Below are positions 32,808 through 42,266 of a DNA stretch of 64,000 nt, one piece after another; position 1 is the stretch's first letter; every line of letters begins with the position of its first letter. Under the pieces are notes generated by a model that made no database searches, was not told the DNA's origin, and saw only the letters and a list, made by a program, of their open reading frames with translations. A program made the position numbers and the translations under genes. The DNA lies in the NCBI GenBank assembly GCA_964427915.1, contig CAYRWA010000030.1, positions 1 to 64,000 of the forward strand. Reading direction: 5' to 3'. This stretch comes from JAGLCW01 sp964427915 (lineage in GTDB: Bacteria > Caldisericota > Caldisericia > UBA6126).

Positions 32808-34820
32808 TTAGAAAAGTTCTTCCAATTCTTTTTCGGTAATTGTTGGAATGTTCAACTCAATGGCTTTTGAGAGTTTTGATCCAGGATTGTCACCACAAAG
32901 CAAGAAATCCGTTTGGGACGTAACCGTGTTTTTTACAAATCCACCCCTGTCTTCAATTTTCTTTTTCATGTCGTTACGCGGAATAGTCAGTGTTCCCGTA
33001 ATCACAAAACTTTTATTGGCAATTTTGGAAGAGCTGGGTAGTTTTTTCTCTTTGTTGGTAAAAGTGCAGCCCACCTTTTTGCATTTTTCGATCATATCTA
33101 CATTTGTAGGATGGTGTATATACTGCAGTATATTGGTGGCTGTTTCTGGGCCAATACCAGGGATACGTTCAAGTTCTTCATAGGTAGCTTGAAGAAATTC
33201 ATCCATCGAATGGTAATATTGGCACAAGAGCTTTGATGTATTCTCACCAACCCCTTCAATGCCAATGGCAGCTATAAAACGCCATAAAGGACGGTTTTTA
33301 GCAGCTTGAATGGCCTGAACAATCTTATGCGCTAGTTTGGATTGAAAACCCTCCAATTCCATAAGATCTTTCTCTTGAATTACAAAGATGTCAGGGATGG
33401 ATTCGACCACTTTTTCTTGCAATAGTTTTTGAATTAACTTTTTCCCAAGTCCGTCAATGTCCATGCCATTTTTAGAAACAAAATAAGAAAAGCTTTCTTC
33501 AATTCTGGCAGGGCACTCTATGTTTGTACATCGGATGTAAGCTTCGCCTGCTTTACGATATACTTTCGTTTTACAAACGGGGCAATGAGTTGGCATTTGG
33601 TAGGGTTCTGACTGGAAGGGCCTTTTGGTTAGATCAACACGAAGAATCTCTGGAATAACATCGCCAGCACGTTGTACGATAACTGTGTCGCCTATACGAA
33701 CATCTTTTCTCATGATTTCACCTTCGTTGTGAAGGGTGGCACTTGAAACAGTTACTCCGCCAATAGAAACTGGTTCTAAAACTGCGACTGGAGTAAGTAT
33801 CCCTGATCGTCCCACGGATATTCGAATGTCCGTAAGTATTGTCGATGCGCTTTCTGCTTGAAACTTATAAGCAATAGCCCATCGCGGAGCCCTGGAAGTG
33901 GTACCCAAAACACTCCAAAGGTGTCGATCGTTGATCTTATAGACGGCTCCATCAATATCATAAGGGAGGGACGGCCGTTTGGAAAGAAGTTCATTTTGAT
34001 ATGCATATAAGTCTGCAAGAGAGTCCAATACAGAAATCTCTGGATTCACTGGAAAACCAAGCCGTTTAAGATAGTTCAAAATGTCATAGTGGTATCGAAA
34101 TGATTTATGTTCTTCTTGAAAATCGGTAAGGAAATAAAAATAAGCTGTTAATTTACGTTGATTTGTAATAGTTGGATCAAGTTGCCGTAGCGAGCCAGCA
34201 GCAGCATTGCGTGGATTGGCAAACAAAGGCTCATCATGAGCTTTTCGATACTTATTCAGGGCAATAAAATCGGCTTCTTTCATAATGATTTCGCCGCGTA
34301 CACGAAACGATGGCAATACTTCTTCAGAGTGCATTTTGGCAAAGGGATGGACATGCAACGGAATGGAACGTATCGTTTTTACATTTTGCGTTACATCTTC
34401 ACCAACAAGGCCATCTCCTCGAGTGCCAGCAGACACTAGAATTCCATTCTCATACAGAATCTCAATGGATAACCCGTCCAGTTTGGGTTCTGCAACAAAG
34501 GAGCAACCAGAAATATCAGCTATTCTAGATAGTTTTTGATACCAGCTCTGAATATCATCCTCTTTAAATGCGTTATCCAAGCTATACATTTTACTATCAT
34601 GACGGAAAGGACGGAATGTTTTCAGAGGAGGTTGTCCAACCCGTTGAGTTGGGGAGTCAGAACGAGCAAACTCTGGATGTTTCTTTTCCAATGCAAGAAG
34701 TTCTTGAAACAGGATATCATATTCGCTGTCACTGATCCTGGGTTGATCCAAAACGTAATAATAATAATCGTGCTGTTTGATTATCTCCCTTAGCTCATCA
34801 ATGCGATCTTTGCTACTCAT
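32808..34820 (-). CDS. ligA: NAD-dependent DNA ligase LigA
   Basis: This is the replicative ligase, 670 residues, normal length. The active-site lysine is in AEPKLDGLS at about residue 116. A DDIIVQRAGDVIPEI-like OB-fold segment (RIGDTVIVQRAGDVIPEI), a four-cysteine zinc finger (CPVCKTK, CTNIECPAR), helix-hairpin-helix repeats (GFQSKLAHKIVQAI, IPGIGPETA) and a C-terminal BRCT domain (SFVITGTLTIPRNDMKKKIE) follow in the usual order. It follows tktC with eight bases between. Confidence 0.97.
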   Translation of the reverse strand: MSSKDRIDELREIIKQHDYYYYVLDQPRISDSEYDILFQELLALEKKHPEFARSDSPTQRVGQPPLKTFRPFRHDSKMYSLDNAFKEDDIQSWYQKLSRIADISGCSFVAEPKLDGLSIEILYENGILVSAGTRGDGLVGEDVTQNVKTIRSIPLHVHPFAKMHSEEVLPSFRVRGEIIMKEADFIALNKYRKAHDEPLFANPRNAAAGSLRQLDPTITNQRKLTAYFYFLTDFQEEHKSFRYHYDILNYLKRLGFPVNPEISVLDSLADLYAYQNELLSKRPSLPYDIDGAVYKINDRHLWSVLGTTSRAPRWAIAYKFQAESASTILTDIRISVGRSGILTPVAVLEPVSIGGVTVSSATLHNEGEIMRKDVRIGDTVIVQRAGDVIPEILRVDLTKRPFQSEPYQMPTHCPVCKTKVYRKAGEAYIRCTNIECPARIEESFSYFVSKNGMDIDGLGKKLIQKLLQEKVVESIPDIFVIQEKDLMELEGFQSKLAHKIVQAIQAAKNRPLWRFIAAIGIEGVGENTSKLLCQYYHSMDEFLQATYEELERIPGIGPETATNILQYIHHPTNVDMIEKCKKVGCTFTNKEKKLPSSSKIANKSFVITGTLTIPRNDMKKKIEDRGGFVKNTVTSQTDFLLCGDNPGSKLSKAIELNIPTITEKELEELF

Positions 34821-34828
34821 CGAAACGT

Positions 34829-35764
34829 TTATTTGCGCAGTAGAACTGCTTTGGCTTTTTGAATGATGGTTTCATGAGTAAGCCCATAGGCTTTCATTAA
34901 CTCATCAGGTGTACCGCTTTCCCCAAAGGTATCCTCAATTCCAACCATCTCCATAGGTACCGAATGATTCTGTACAACCACTTCAGCAACGGCAGATCCA
35001 AAACCAGCCATGAGTTGGTGTTCCTCGGCAGTTACAATGGCACCTGTCTCTTTTGCTGCTTTTATAATGATTTCTTGATCTATTGGTTTCACGGTATGAA
35101 TATTGATCACGCGGGCATGAATTCCTTCTTTTTTCAGTTCTTCTGCTGCTATTATCGATTCATGCACCATAGAGCCACAAGCAATGATGGAGATATCTGA
35201 ACCGTCCTGGATGACAACCCCTTTTCCAAATTCAAAAGGTGTTTCTGGTGTAGTAAGAATGGGGACAGCTTCTCTTCCAAATCGAATATATACAGGACCA
35301 GGAATCGTAGCTGATGCAAGAGTAGCTTTGTAGGTTTCGTGATAATCGCAGGGAACAATAACTGTCATGTTGGGAAGACTGCGCATTAGTCCAATTTCTT
35401 CTAATGCTTGATGAGTAGCCCCATCGGGACCTACGGAAATACCTCCATGGGCACCACCAATTTTAACATTAAGATCTGTGTAACAAATAGTAGTTCGTAT
35501 CTGATCGTAGGCTCTTCCTGACACAAAAACACCATATGTGGAAACATACGGAATTTTTCCAGCAATAGCGAGTCCAGCAGCTGTCCCTAGCATGTTTTGC
35601 TCAGCGATACCGATATTGTAAGCTCGCTGGGGGAACTTTTTATGAAATGTATTGGTTGTTGTTGATTTTGACAAATCAGCATCAAGAACTACAACAGAGG
35701 GATTGGTTTCCCCCAACTTCAGCAATGCTTCAGAATATCCATAACGAGTAGCTTTCATTTCCAT
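34829..35764 (-). CDS. tktC: Transketolase, C-terminal subunit
   Basis: This is the second half of a split transketolase, holding the pyrimidine-binding part and the C-terminal domain. In the 311 residues one sees NIGIAEQNMLGTAAGLAIAGK, the thiamine pyrimidine-binding Glu within it, STYGVFVSGRAYDQIR and GAHGGISVGPDGATHQALEE. ATG at 35764 is chosen because AAAGGAG stands six bases upstream. The partner tktN is 10 kb away. Here it follows pfkA and hppA, linking it to sugar-phosphate metabolism. Confidence 0.94.
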   Translation of the reverse strand: MEMKATRYGYSEALLKLGETNPSVVVLDADLSKSTTTNTFHKKFPQRAYNIGIAEQNMLGTAAGLAIAGKIPYVSTYGVFVSGRAYDQIRTTICYTDLNVKIGGAHGGISVGPDGATHQALEEIGLMRSLPNMTVIVPCDYHETYKATLASATIPGPVYIRFGREAVPILTTPETPFEFGKGVVIQDGSDISIIACGSMVHESIIAAEELKKEGIHARVINIHTVKPIDQEIIIKAAKETGAIVTAEEHQLMAGFGSAVAEVVVQNHSVPMEMVGIEDTFGESGTPDELMKAYGLTHETIIQKAKAVLLRK

Positions 35765-35778
35765 AACCATCTCCTTTA

Positions 35779-36789
35779 TTAGAAAAATATTTTTGCAGTA
35801 TTTAACAATTGTAAATCAACAGGTCTCTTATTTTTGATTAATTCTAACTCTGTGTATTCAATACGACCGTTTACTTGCCCAACTAAAACACCTGTATTCC
35901 CTCGACGAATAGATTCAACGCTTGCGTTGCCCAGGAGAGTTCCTAACAGTCTATCAGAAGCCAATGGCGATCCACCGCGTTGCAAATGTCCCAAAATCAG
36001 CTGTCTTGTTTCCATACCAGTTTCTTTGGATATTTCGTGAGATAAGAATTGGAGAAGTCCATTGTGATCATTAATCTGTTGCTTTTCTTTGTCGGATATG
36101 TCGACAGGGAAGCCAGCAGTGTCTGCAAGAACAACAATAGAAAAGAATTTTCCTTCTCCCTCCCGTTTGCGAATATGGGCGATAACTTCTTGTACTGAAT
36201 ACGATTTCTCCGGGATAATGATGAGATCGGCACCTCCTGTAAGACCGCCATGAAGAGCAATCCATCCACATTGTCCTCCCATAACTTCCACTAAAAAAAC
36301 TCGATGGTGAGAAGAAGCAGTTGAGTGTAATCGATCTAAGGATTTTGAGACATAGTCGACGGCAGTTTGGAAGCCAACGCTATTGTCCGTTCCGGGAATA
36401 TTATTGTCGATGGTGGCTGGAATTCCAATAATGGGGATGTCAGATGCTTTCATAAAAGAACACAGTTTCATGGTGGAGAAAGAACCAACCCCAATAAAAC
36501 AAGTAATAGAGAGTTTTTCTTGAATCTTTTTCGTATCTTTTATTGCATTGTGGTTTTCAAGATAGGGGTCGCTCAAAGAAGTTCCTAGGACCGTCCCGCC
36601 AATAGGAAGAATTCCAGATACATACGAACGATCCATCATAAAGGAATTGTTGGCAACAATGCCTTCCATTCCGTTACGGAAAGCAATTACTTCATATGAG
36701 TGTTCAAAGGAAGTTCTCGCAATGGCCCGAAGAACAGCATTGGTTCCTGGAGCGTCACGTCCAGATGTGAAAATTCCAATTCGTTTCAT
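35779..36789 (-). CDS. 6-phosphofructokinase-family protein with altered phosphoryl-donor site
   Basis: A PfkA-fold protein of 336 residues with AAAGGAG before its ATG. The fructose-6-phosphate side is largely kept: TIDNN with the catalytic-base Asp128, Arg163 in SSHHRV, and LGHLQRGGSP. The nucleotide side is not. SGGD near the start is SGRD (Arg11), the position of E. coli Arg72 is Leu (GTSLSDP), the GGDGS loop reads IGVGS and lacks its Asp, the second Asp of TIDND is Asn130, and the Arg of MGR is Gly172. It is either a PFK with another phosphoryl donor or a non-catalytic relative. It lies between the membrane pyrophosphatase and tktC genes. Confidence 0.85.
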   Translation of the reverse strand: MKRIGIFTSGRDAPGTNAVLRAIARTSFEHSYEVIAFRNGMEGIVANNSFMMDRSYVSGILPIGGTVLGTSLSDPYLENHNAIKDTKKIQEKLSITCFIGVGSFSTMKLCSFMKASDIPIIGIPATIDNNIPGTDNSVGFQTAVDYVSKSLDRLHSTASSHHRVFLVEVMGGQCGWIALHGGLTGGADLIIIPEKSYSVQEVIAHIRKREGEGKFFSIVVLADTAGFPVDISDKEKQQINDHNGLLQFLSHEISKETGMETRQLILGHLQRGGSPLASDRLLGTLLGNASVESIRRGNTGVLVGQVNGRIEYTELELIKNKRPVDLQLLNTAKIFF

Positions 36790-36807
36790 ATGTTCTCCTT
36801 TGATGAA

Positions 36808-38799
36808 TTATAGAAAAAGCGGAATAAAAGTTAACGTTACAATGGATATTAGTTTGATAAGAATATTTAAAGAGGGGCCAGCTGTGTCTTTAAGGGGGTC
36901 ACCTACAGTATCGCCGGTAACTGAAGCAATGTGGGCAATGGATCCTTTTCCCCCGTGAAATCCTGATTCAATATATTTTTTTGCATTGTCCCAAGCGCCC
37001 CCGCTGTTTGACATGAAAATTGCCATTGTAACACCACATACAAGAACTCCTGCTAGCAATCCTATAACAGATTCAATCCCAATGGCAATATACAATACAA
37101 AAGGAAATACAATTCCTAGCAAAGAGGGTAGAATCATGCCCTTGATGGCACCTGTAGTAGAAATATCGATGCATTTTTCATAATCTGGGGCGGTGAGTCC
37201 TTTTAAGAGGCCTGGCTTCTCTTTGAACTGACGACGAACTTCTTCCACCATAGGGGTGGCAGCTTGCGTTACAGAATTGATTGTAAGGGCAGAAAAAAGA
37301 AAAGGTAACATGCCACCAACGAAAAGTCCAATAATGACCTGGGGATTATCAAGAGAAAAGGAAATGTGCAAGGCTTGTATTGTATCCAAGTGAGTAAATG
37401 TGTTAAACAGAGTTAAGGCAGTGAGGGCGGCTGAACCGATAGAGAACCCTTTCCCGATAGCAGCAGTAGTGTTGCCTATGGAATCCAACTTGTCAGTGGT
37501 TTGACGAACATATTCAGGTTGGTGAGTCATTTCAGCAATACCACCTGCGTTGTCAGATATGGGACCATAGGCATCAACCGAAATGGTTGCTGCTACAGTG
37601 AGGAGCATTCCAAGTCCTGCCAGAGCAATCCCAAAAACATTCATTAGTGCATAGGAAACATAAACAGCAATAACAATTGTTGTAATAGTGAGAAACGTGC
37701 TTTGCATTCCAAAACTGAAACCGCTTAAAATATTGCTTGCGGTACCTGCCTCGGATGCGGATGCAATGGTACGAATAGGTGTCGCGGACGTATAGTAATC
37801 TGTGATGAAGCCAATAATAGAACCACAAATAATTCCCACCGTAACTGTATAAAAAAAGAATAAATCTTGAAGGAGATAGTAGCTAGCAATAAAGGTCAGA
37901 GCAATCGCCATCAGAGATGAAAAAACGCCAATATTCTTAATCATGAAACTGGGATTTACATTTTTCTTCCTGGACATGTGTCTGGAAAAAAATATGACGA
38001 CAATCGAACTAAAAAACCCAATAGAAAGAAGAGTAAAGATAAAAGAAATGTATGTAGGATTACCATCATAAAACAGAGCAATAAGGGCAAAACAACCATA
38101 TGTTGCCCCGATGTATGATTCAAAAAGATCCGCACCCATTCCTGCTACATCTCCCACATTGTCTCCAACATTATCTGCAATGACGGCGGGGTTTCGTGGG
38201 TCGTCTTCTGGTATGTGGGCTTCTGTTTTTCCCACGATATCAGCTCCGATGTCAGCAGCTTTTGTAAAAATGCCTCCCCCTATCCTAGAAAAGAGAGCTA
38301 CCAAGGAAGCTCCTAAAGAATAACCAAGGAGGATACTTATGGGAGAAAGTGAAGTAAGGTACTGTGCAAGAATAAAACTAAGCGATAGACCCAAAATACC
38401 AAAACTACATGTGGCAATACCCATAATGGAACCACCCGTAAAAGAAACATAGAGGGCGGATTGGATATTCTTTTTGGCTGCTGCAGTTGTCTTGTAATTA
38501 GCAATCGTAGAGATGCTCATTCCAATCAAACCACTGCAAATGGAAAAGAGGGATCCTATGAAGAACATAATGGCAAATTCTATAGAGAATAAAAATATGA
38601 TAAATAGGGTGAAACCAAGTACAAAAGGTGTCAATATCTTATATTGACGTCGAAGATACGCAAAAGCACCCCGCCGAATAATAAATCCAATTTCCTGGAT
38701 CGATTTTTCTGCCGGATAATGCATAATAGCTTGCACAAATTGGAACACAAAAAAAAACCCCAAAAGACTCATCAGAAAGGCAATCCAAACACTGATCAA
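36808..38799 (-). CDS. hppA: Membrane-bound ion-pumping pyrophosphatase, K+-dependent type
   Basis: A polytopic enzyme of 663 residues that uses pyrophosphate hydrolysis to pump H+ or Na+. The catalytic segment GGGIFTKAADIGADIVGKTEA and DDPRNPAVIADNVGDNVGD are intact. The K+-specificity motif reads GNTTAAIGKGF, the form found in K+-dependent enzymes; the K+-independent type has a Lys there. Since Na+-pumping pyrophosphatases are all K+-dependent, the ion pumped is open. TTG at 38799 is the start, with AAAGGGG seven bases upstream. It leads the hppA-pfk-tktC-ligA run. Confidence 0.95.
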   Translation of the reverse strand: MISVWIAFLMSLLGFFFVFQFVQAIMHYPAEKSIQEIGFIIRRGAFAYLRRQYKILTPFVLGFTLFIIFLFSIEFAIMFFIGSLFSICSGLIGMSISTIANYKTTAAAKKNIQSALYVSFTGGSIMGIATCSFGILGLSLSFILAQYLTSLSPISILLGYSLGASLVALFSRIGGGIFTKAADIGADIVGKTEAHIPEDDPRNPAVIADNVGDNVGDVAGMGADLFESYIGATYGCFALIALFYDGNPTYISFIFTLLSIGFFSSIVVIFFSRHMSRKKNVNPSFMIKNIGVFSSLMAIALTFIASYYLLQDLFFFYTVTVGIICGSIIGFITDYYTSATPIRTIASASEAGTASNILSGFSFGMQSTFLTITTIVIAVYVSYALMNVFGIALAGLGMLLTVAATISVDAYGPISDNAGGIAEMTHQPEYVRQTTDKLDSIGNTTAAIGKGFSIGSAALTALTLFNTFTHLDTIQALHISFSLDNPQVIIGLFVGGMLPFLFSALTINSVTQAATPMVEEVRRQFKEKPGLLKGLTAPDYEKCIDISTTGAIKGMILPSLLGIVFPFVLYIAIGIESVIGLLAGVLVCGVTMAIFMSNSGGAWDNAKKYIESGFHGGKGSIAHIASVTGDTVGDPLKDTAGPSLNILIKLISIVTLTFIPLFL

Positions 38800-38832
38800 A
38801 ATAAAACCCCTTTGTATGGTATACGCGTTTAA

Positions 38833-38860
38833 TTGACTTCTATGCAGTCAAGTTTATACT
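38833..38860 (+). promoter_or_regulatory. Promoter for the tRNA-Val/tRNA-Thr and kinase operon, with overlapping dyad
   Basis: TTGACT (38833-38838) and TATACT (38855-38860) are 16 bases apart, ending 23 bases before tRNA-Val. TTGACT is repeated inverted as AGTCAA inside the spacer (38846-38851), so an operator-like dyad may overlap the promoter. Confidence 0.75.
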
Positions 38861-38883
38861 TAACTTAGAATTTTGCAAGGGAT

Positions 38884-38955
38884 GGGCGGGTGGCTCAGAG
38901 GTAGAGCACTTCCCTCACACGGAAGGGGTCACAGGTTCGAATCCTGTTCCGCCCA
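38884..38955 (+). tRNA. tRNA-Val (anticodon CAC)
   Basis: The cloverleaf is complete: acceptor GGGCGGG with TCCGCCC, D arm CTCAGAGGTAGAG, anticodon stem CTTCC/GGAAG around CTCACAC, and T arm CACAGGTTCGAATCCTG. The CCA end is not encoded. Confidence 0.95.
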
Positions 38956-38967
38956 TACTTATTGTTT

Positions 38968-39040
38968 GCCGATGTAGCTCAGCTGGTAGAGCAGCTGATT
39001 CGTAATCAGCAGGTCGTCAGTTCGACTCTGACCATCGGCT
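38968..39040 (+). tRNA. tRNA-Thr (anticodon CGU)
   Basis: The cloverleaf is complete: acceptor GCCGATG with CATCGGC, D arm CTCAGCTGGTAGAG, anticodon stem GCTGA/TCAGC around TTCGTAA, and T arm GTCAGTTCGACTCTGAC. CCA is not encoded. It is 12 bases after tRNA-Val and 20 bases before the kinase gene. Confidence 0.95.
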
Positions 39041-39060
39041 GTGTGTCTGGAGGGTAATGA

Positions 39061-42000
39061 ATGGACAAAATTCATTTCGGTAAATATGTTGCAGTTGAAG
39101 AAATTGGCAGAGGTGGGATGTCCATTGTGTATAGAGGGGACCATCCGACCCTTAACAAGCCAGTTGCAATCAAAGTATTATCTGAGTTTTTAACAGCAGA
39201 TAAGAGCTTTATTAATCGATTTCAGAAAGAAGCAGATCTGTTGTCTTCTTTTAGGCATGCAAACATTGTTTCCATCCTGGATTATGGACAGCAAGGCTCG
39301 AAATACTTTATTGTAATGGAGTACATTGAGGGATTTACTGTACAACAAATGACTATGCAAACAGGTCCTCTTCCTCTGAACATTATCACAAATATTTTGC
39401 AGGGTGTTGCTACAGCGCTTGCCTACACTCATCGAAAGAGTATTGTTCACCAAGACATAAAGTCTTCCAACATTATGGTAGATAACAACGGGCACGTGTT
39501 AGTAACCGATTTTGGACTTTCTAGAAACATTAGTCTGGACAACATCGAACAGAATACACAAGAAATTGTCGGAACCCTATCCTATTGCGCTCCGGAACAA
39601 TTGGATCATAAAATTGGTAGAATTGATGCTACAACGGACATTTATTCTCTTGGAGTTGTTTTTTACGAAATGGCAACCGGTCAACTACCTTTTGCTGACG
39701 AAAATTCTTCTGTGAATATTGCCTATCAACACATCAATGTTATGCCTGAGTCTCCAAAAAAATTAAAACCAGATTTACTGCTAAAAGCTTCAAGCATGAT
39801 TATGAAAATGCTGAAAAAGAAACAATCCGAACGATATCAAAATATGGAAGAAGTACTCAAAGATATCCAAGAATTACAGGATGTATCACAATACTATCGA
39901 CCTAAATATGAAGAAGGCGAAGAGGAAGGCTCTTTTTTCGTTTTCCAATCCGATGGTGATGATTCCAAAACGGATCTACCTTCTCAAGATTCAGAAGCTC
40001 CTATTGTAATTTCATCAACCGATGAAGAATCCTCCACGAATGCAAAAGATGAAAGCCAAGAAGATGAAGAAATTCCCCGAGAGGAGACCTCGATGGAAAA
40101 GGACAATACAATGAGAGAGTCACGCCAAAAACCTTCTACGGAAAAATCGAATCACGAGGCTGAGCTTGGTTTCGAAACCGATCCCTATATTGGAAAAGAA
40201 GTCAAACACCGATATCGAATTCAAAAGCTTATTCTCCGTCGGATTTTAAGCAAACTATATTATGGCATTGATTTGGTTAAAGATGTTCCCGTTACCATTC
40301 AGCTTCCCAATGAATCAAGACCAACCTTTAAAACGAGGATCAGTAGAGAAATAGAGACAATGAAAAAAATTGATCACCCGGGTTTTGTGAAGTTTATTGA
40401 TGTGATTGAAGAAGACGGGGTACACTTTGTCATACGAGAATATGTTGAGGGGAGTTCTGTAAAAAATCTTCTCAAGAGAGAACAGCTATCTATCAAACGC
40501 AGCGTATTAATTGCATTGGATGTTTTAGATGCACTGGCCTATTTGCATCAAAGAAAAATTATTCATAGAGATTTAAATTCTGATGTGGTGATGATACCAA
40601 ACAAGGGCAGAACCCGCATTAGCTCCTTAGGTTTTACACGCGTTGAGGATGCTTCAAGCGTATCAAGCGGAGAGTTTTTAGGTGTAGTACAATATACTGC
40701 TCCCGAACAAATAACGCAGTCTTTTTCAGATGCAAGAACAGATATTTATGCTGTCGGCGTTCTTCTATTTGAAATGCTCACTGGGGCGCCTCCATTTGAC
40801 TCTACTCTTCCGGTTGAAGTCATGGACATGCATTTAAAAAAGGTTCCTCGTTTCCCCGAGGAATCTCAAAAAGGCATCCCTTTGACTCTTCAAAGAATTG
40901 TTTTGAAAGCACTCTCGAAACAACCGGAACAGCGTTTTCAAACAGCAGAAGAAATGACAGAAGCTTTAGAAACTTTTTTAACAAGCTACACAGGAAAGAA
41001 TGCAGAATCATCAATGCCCAAACGTGATTTGGAAGAATCCCACCCAAGGAAGGAACACGGTCAAGACCCACACATGCCCCCCCTAAACGTCACATCTGAT
41101 ACAGGTTTGTATAGAGACTTACAGCAAAAGAATAGTCCAAAAAAACAAGTATCCTTCTCAATAAAAAATAAACCCTCCCCTAAAATGAACCACGAGAACA
41201 AAGTGGATATTCGGAAAATTATCAATGATGATCTAAAAATGGATCCTCGTTCCAAAGAACCTGAAATAACACAAGAAAATGAAGTAACAAAAGAAAAACC
41301 AACCCGGAATGCAACATACTCCAAAGAGAAAGAAGTATACGAAGAAACACAGAGAACCGCAAAAGTGGATTCAACAAACGCAAACTCTCCCACTTTTTCC
41401 ATGAAACATTCAAAAAAAGATAGTGGAGGTACAAGCACCTCTCCAAAGAAACGTTATTGGCTACCGGTGTTGTTAATTGGACTAGCAGCAGTGCTACTAT
41501 TTTTCATTTTTGGACCTTTGTCTGGTTCTGATAATGAATCAGGATCTTCCAGCGCAGAATCTACCTTTCTAGAATGGGTTTCACCACAATCTGTAAAAGA
41601 GGTTTTCCTTTCTCCTCTTGTTCCCACCTCTATTGTTTTGCAAAACCCTTCTTGGGAACCCGACCACTATTATACAATTAAAAAAATAACTCCTACGGTT
41701 GATTATACGATTTCCAAACCCTCAGAGGATGGTGTTTTTACGCTAAAACTGTTTTCTTCCAATCCAAATTTAGAAAAAACTGTCCAGTTTACGATACAAT
41801 ATCGCAGCCCAGCGGATGAAGTTCGCAACGAAGTTACATATACAATTGCCAACACCCCAGATTCCGTATCAGAAATCCGGATTAATTATGAAAAAGCAAC
41901 CTATAGTTTAAATAACGAAAATCCTCAAATGAATGATCCCAATGTGTTTATATATCAAGAAAAAGTGTATATTCCCATTCGTTTTCTATACCGAGTTTTT

Positions 42001-42264
42001 GATGCAGATCTATCCTATGATTTTGAGGAAGAGAAAATCGAAATTCGCAACCTGGACCAACACGTGTACGAGTTTTATTTATTTCAAAACAAATATGCGA
42101 TCGATGGCCAGACAATAACCGGTGTGAATCCTGTTTTGGAGATCAACGATACAGCGTATCTTCCTATCGACTTTTTAAGTATCAAAATGCGTTTTTCGGT
42201 TGTTTTAGAAAGAAATATCGATGATCATTTTGTGATTCGTTTAATCAAGAATCAAGAGACATAG
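39061..42264 (+). CDS. Transmembrane Ser/Thr kinase with second pseudokinase domain and extracellular stalk domain
   Basis: A 1067-residue PknB-type receptor. Kinase domain 1 (about 8-270) looks active: GRGGMSIVYRG loop, VAIK lysine, HQDIKSSN catalytic loop, DFG and APEQ. After an acidic linker, kinase domain 2 (about 380-640) has lost key residues: no glycine loop, PVTIQ where the lysine should be, and SLG for DFG, although HRDLNSD is kept. A basic, disordered stretch leads to one membrane helix (about 797-818, YWLPVLLIGLAAVLLFFIFG). The outside part ends with a copper-amine-oxidase-like stalk domain (VYIPIRFLYRVFDADL). It starts 20 bases after tRNA-Thr with a GGAGGG site, and TadZ follows after two bases. 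Confidence 0.88.
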   Translation: MDKIHFGKYVAVEEIGRGGMSIVYRGDHPTLNKPVAIKVLSEFLTADKSFINRFQKEADLLSSFRHANIVSILDYGQQGSKYFIVMEYIEGFTVQQMTMQTGPLPLNIITNILQGVATALAYTHRKSIVHQDIKSSNIMVDNNGHVLVTDFGLSRNISLDNIEQNTQEIVGTLSYCAPEQLDHKIGRIDATTDIYSLGVVFYEMATGQLPFADENSSVNIAYQHINVMPESPKKLKPDLLLKASSMIMKMLKKKQSERYQNMEEVLKDIQELQDVSQYYRPKYEEGEEEGSFFVFQSDGDDSKTDLPSQDSEAPIVISSTDEESSTNAKDESQEDEEIPREETSMEKDNTMRESRQKPSTEKSNHEAELGFETDPYIGKEVKHRYRIQKLILRRILSKLYYGIDLVKDVPVTIQLPNESRPTFKTRISREIETMKKIDHPGFVKFIDVIEEDGVHFVIREYVEGSSVKNLLKREQLSIKRSVLIALDVLDALAYLHQRKIIHRDLNSDVVMIPNKGRTRISSLGFTRVEDASSVSSGEFLGVVQYTAPEQITQSFSDARTDIYAVGVLLFEMLTGAPPFDSTLPVEVMDMHLKKVPRFPEESQKGIPLTLQRIVLKALSKQPEQRFQTAEEMTEALETFLTSYTGKNAESSMPKRDLEESHPRKEHGQDPHMPPLNVTSDTGLYRDLQQKNSPKKQVSFSIKNKPSPKMNHENKVDIRKIINDDLKMDPRSKEPEITQENEVTKEKPTRNATYSKEKEVYEETQRTAKVDSTNANSPTFSMKHSKKDSGGTSTSPKKRYWLPVLLIGLAAVLLFFIFGPLSGSDNESGSSSAESTFLEWVSPQSVKEVFLSPLVPTSIVLQNPSWEPDHYYTIKKITPTVDYTISKPSEDGVFTLKLFSSNPNLEKTVQFTIQYRSPADEVRNEVTYTIANTPDSVSEIRINYEKATYSLNNENPQMNDPNVFIYQEKVYIPIRFLYRVFDADLSYDFEEEKIEIRNLDQHVYEFYLFQNKYAIDGQTITGVNPVLEINDTAYLPIDFLSIKMRFSVVLERNIDDHFVIRLIKNQET

Positions 42265-42266
42265 TT

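Noticed and set aside
38833..38851. TTGACT/AGTCAA dyad as an attachment site for an element at the tRNA pair
   Set aside because: No integrase and no second copy of a tRNA end was seen; promoter overlap is a simpler reading.
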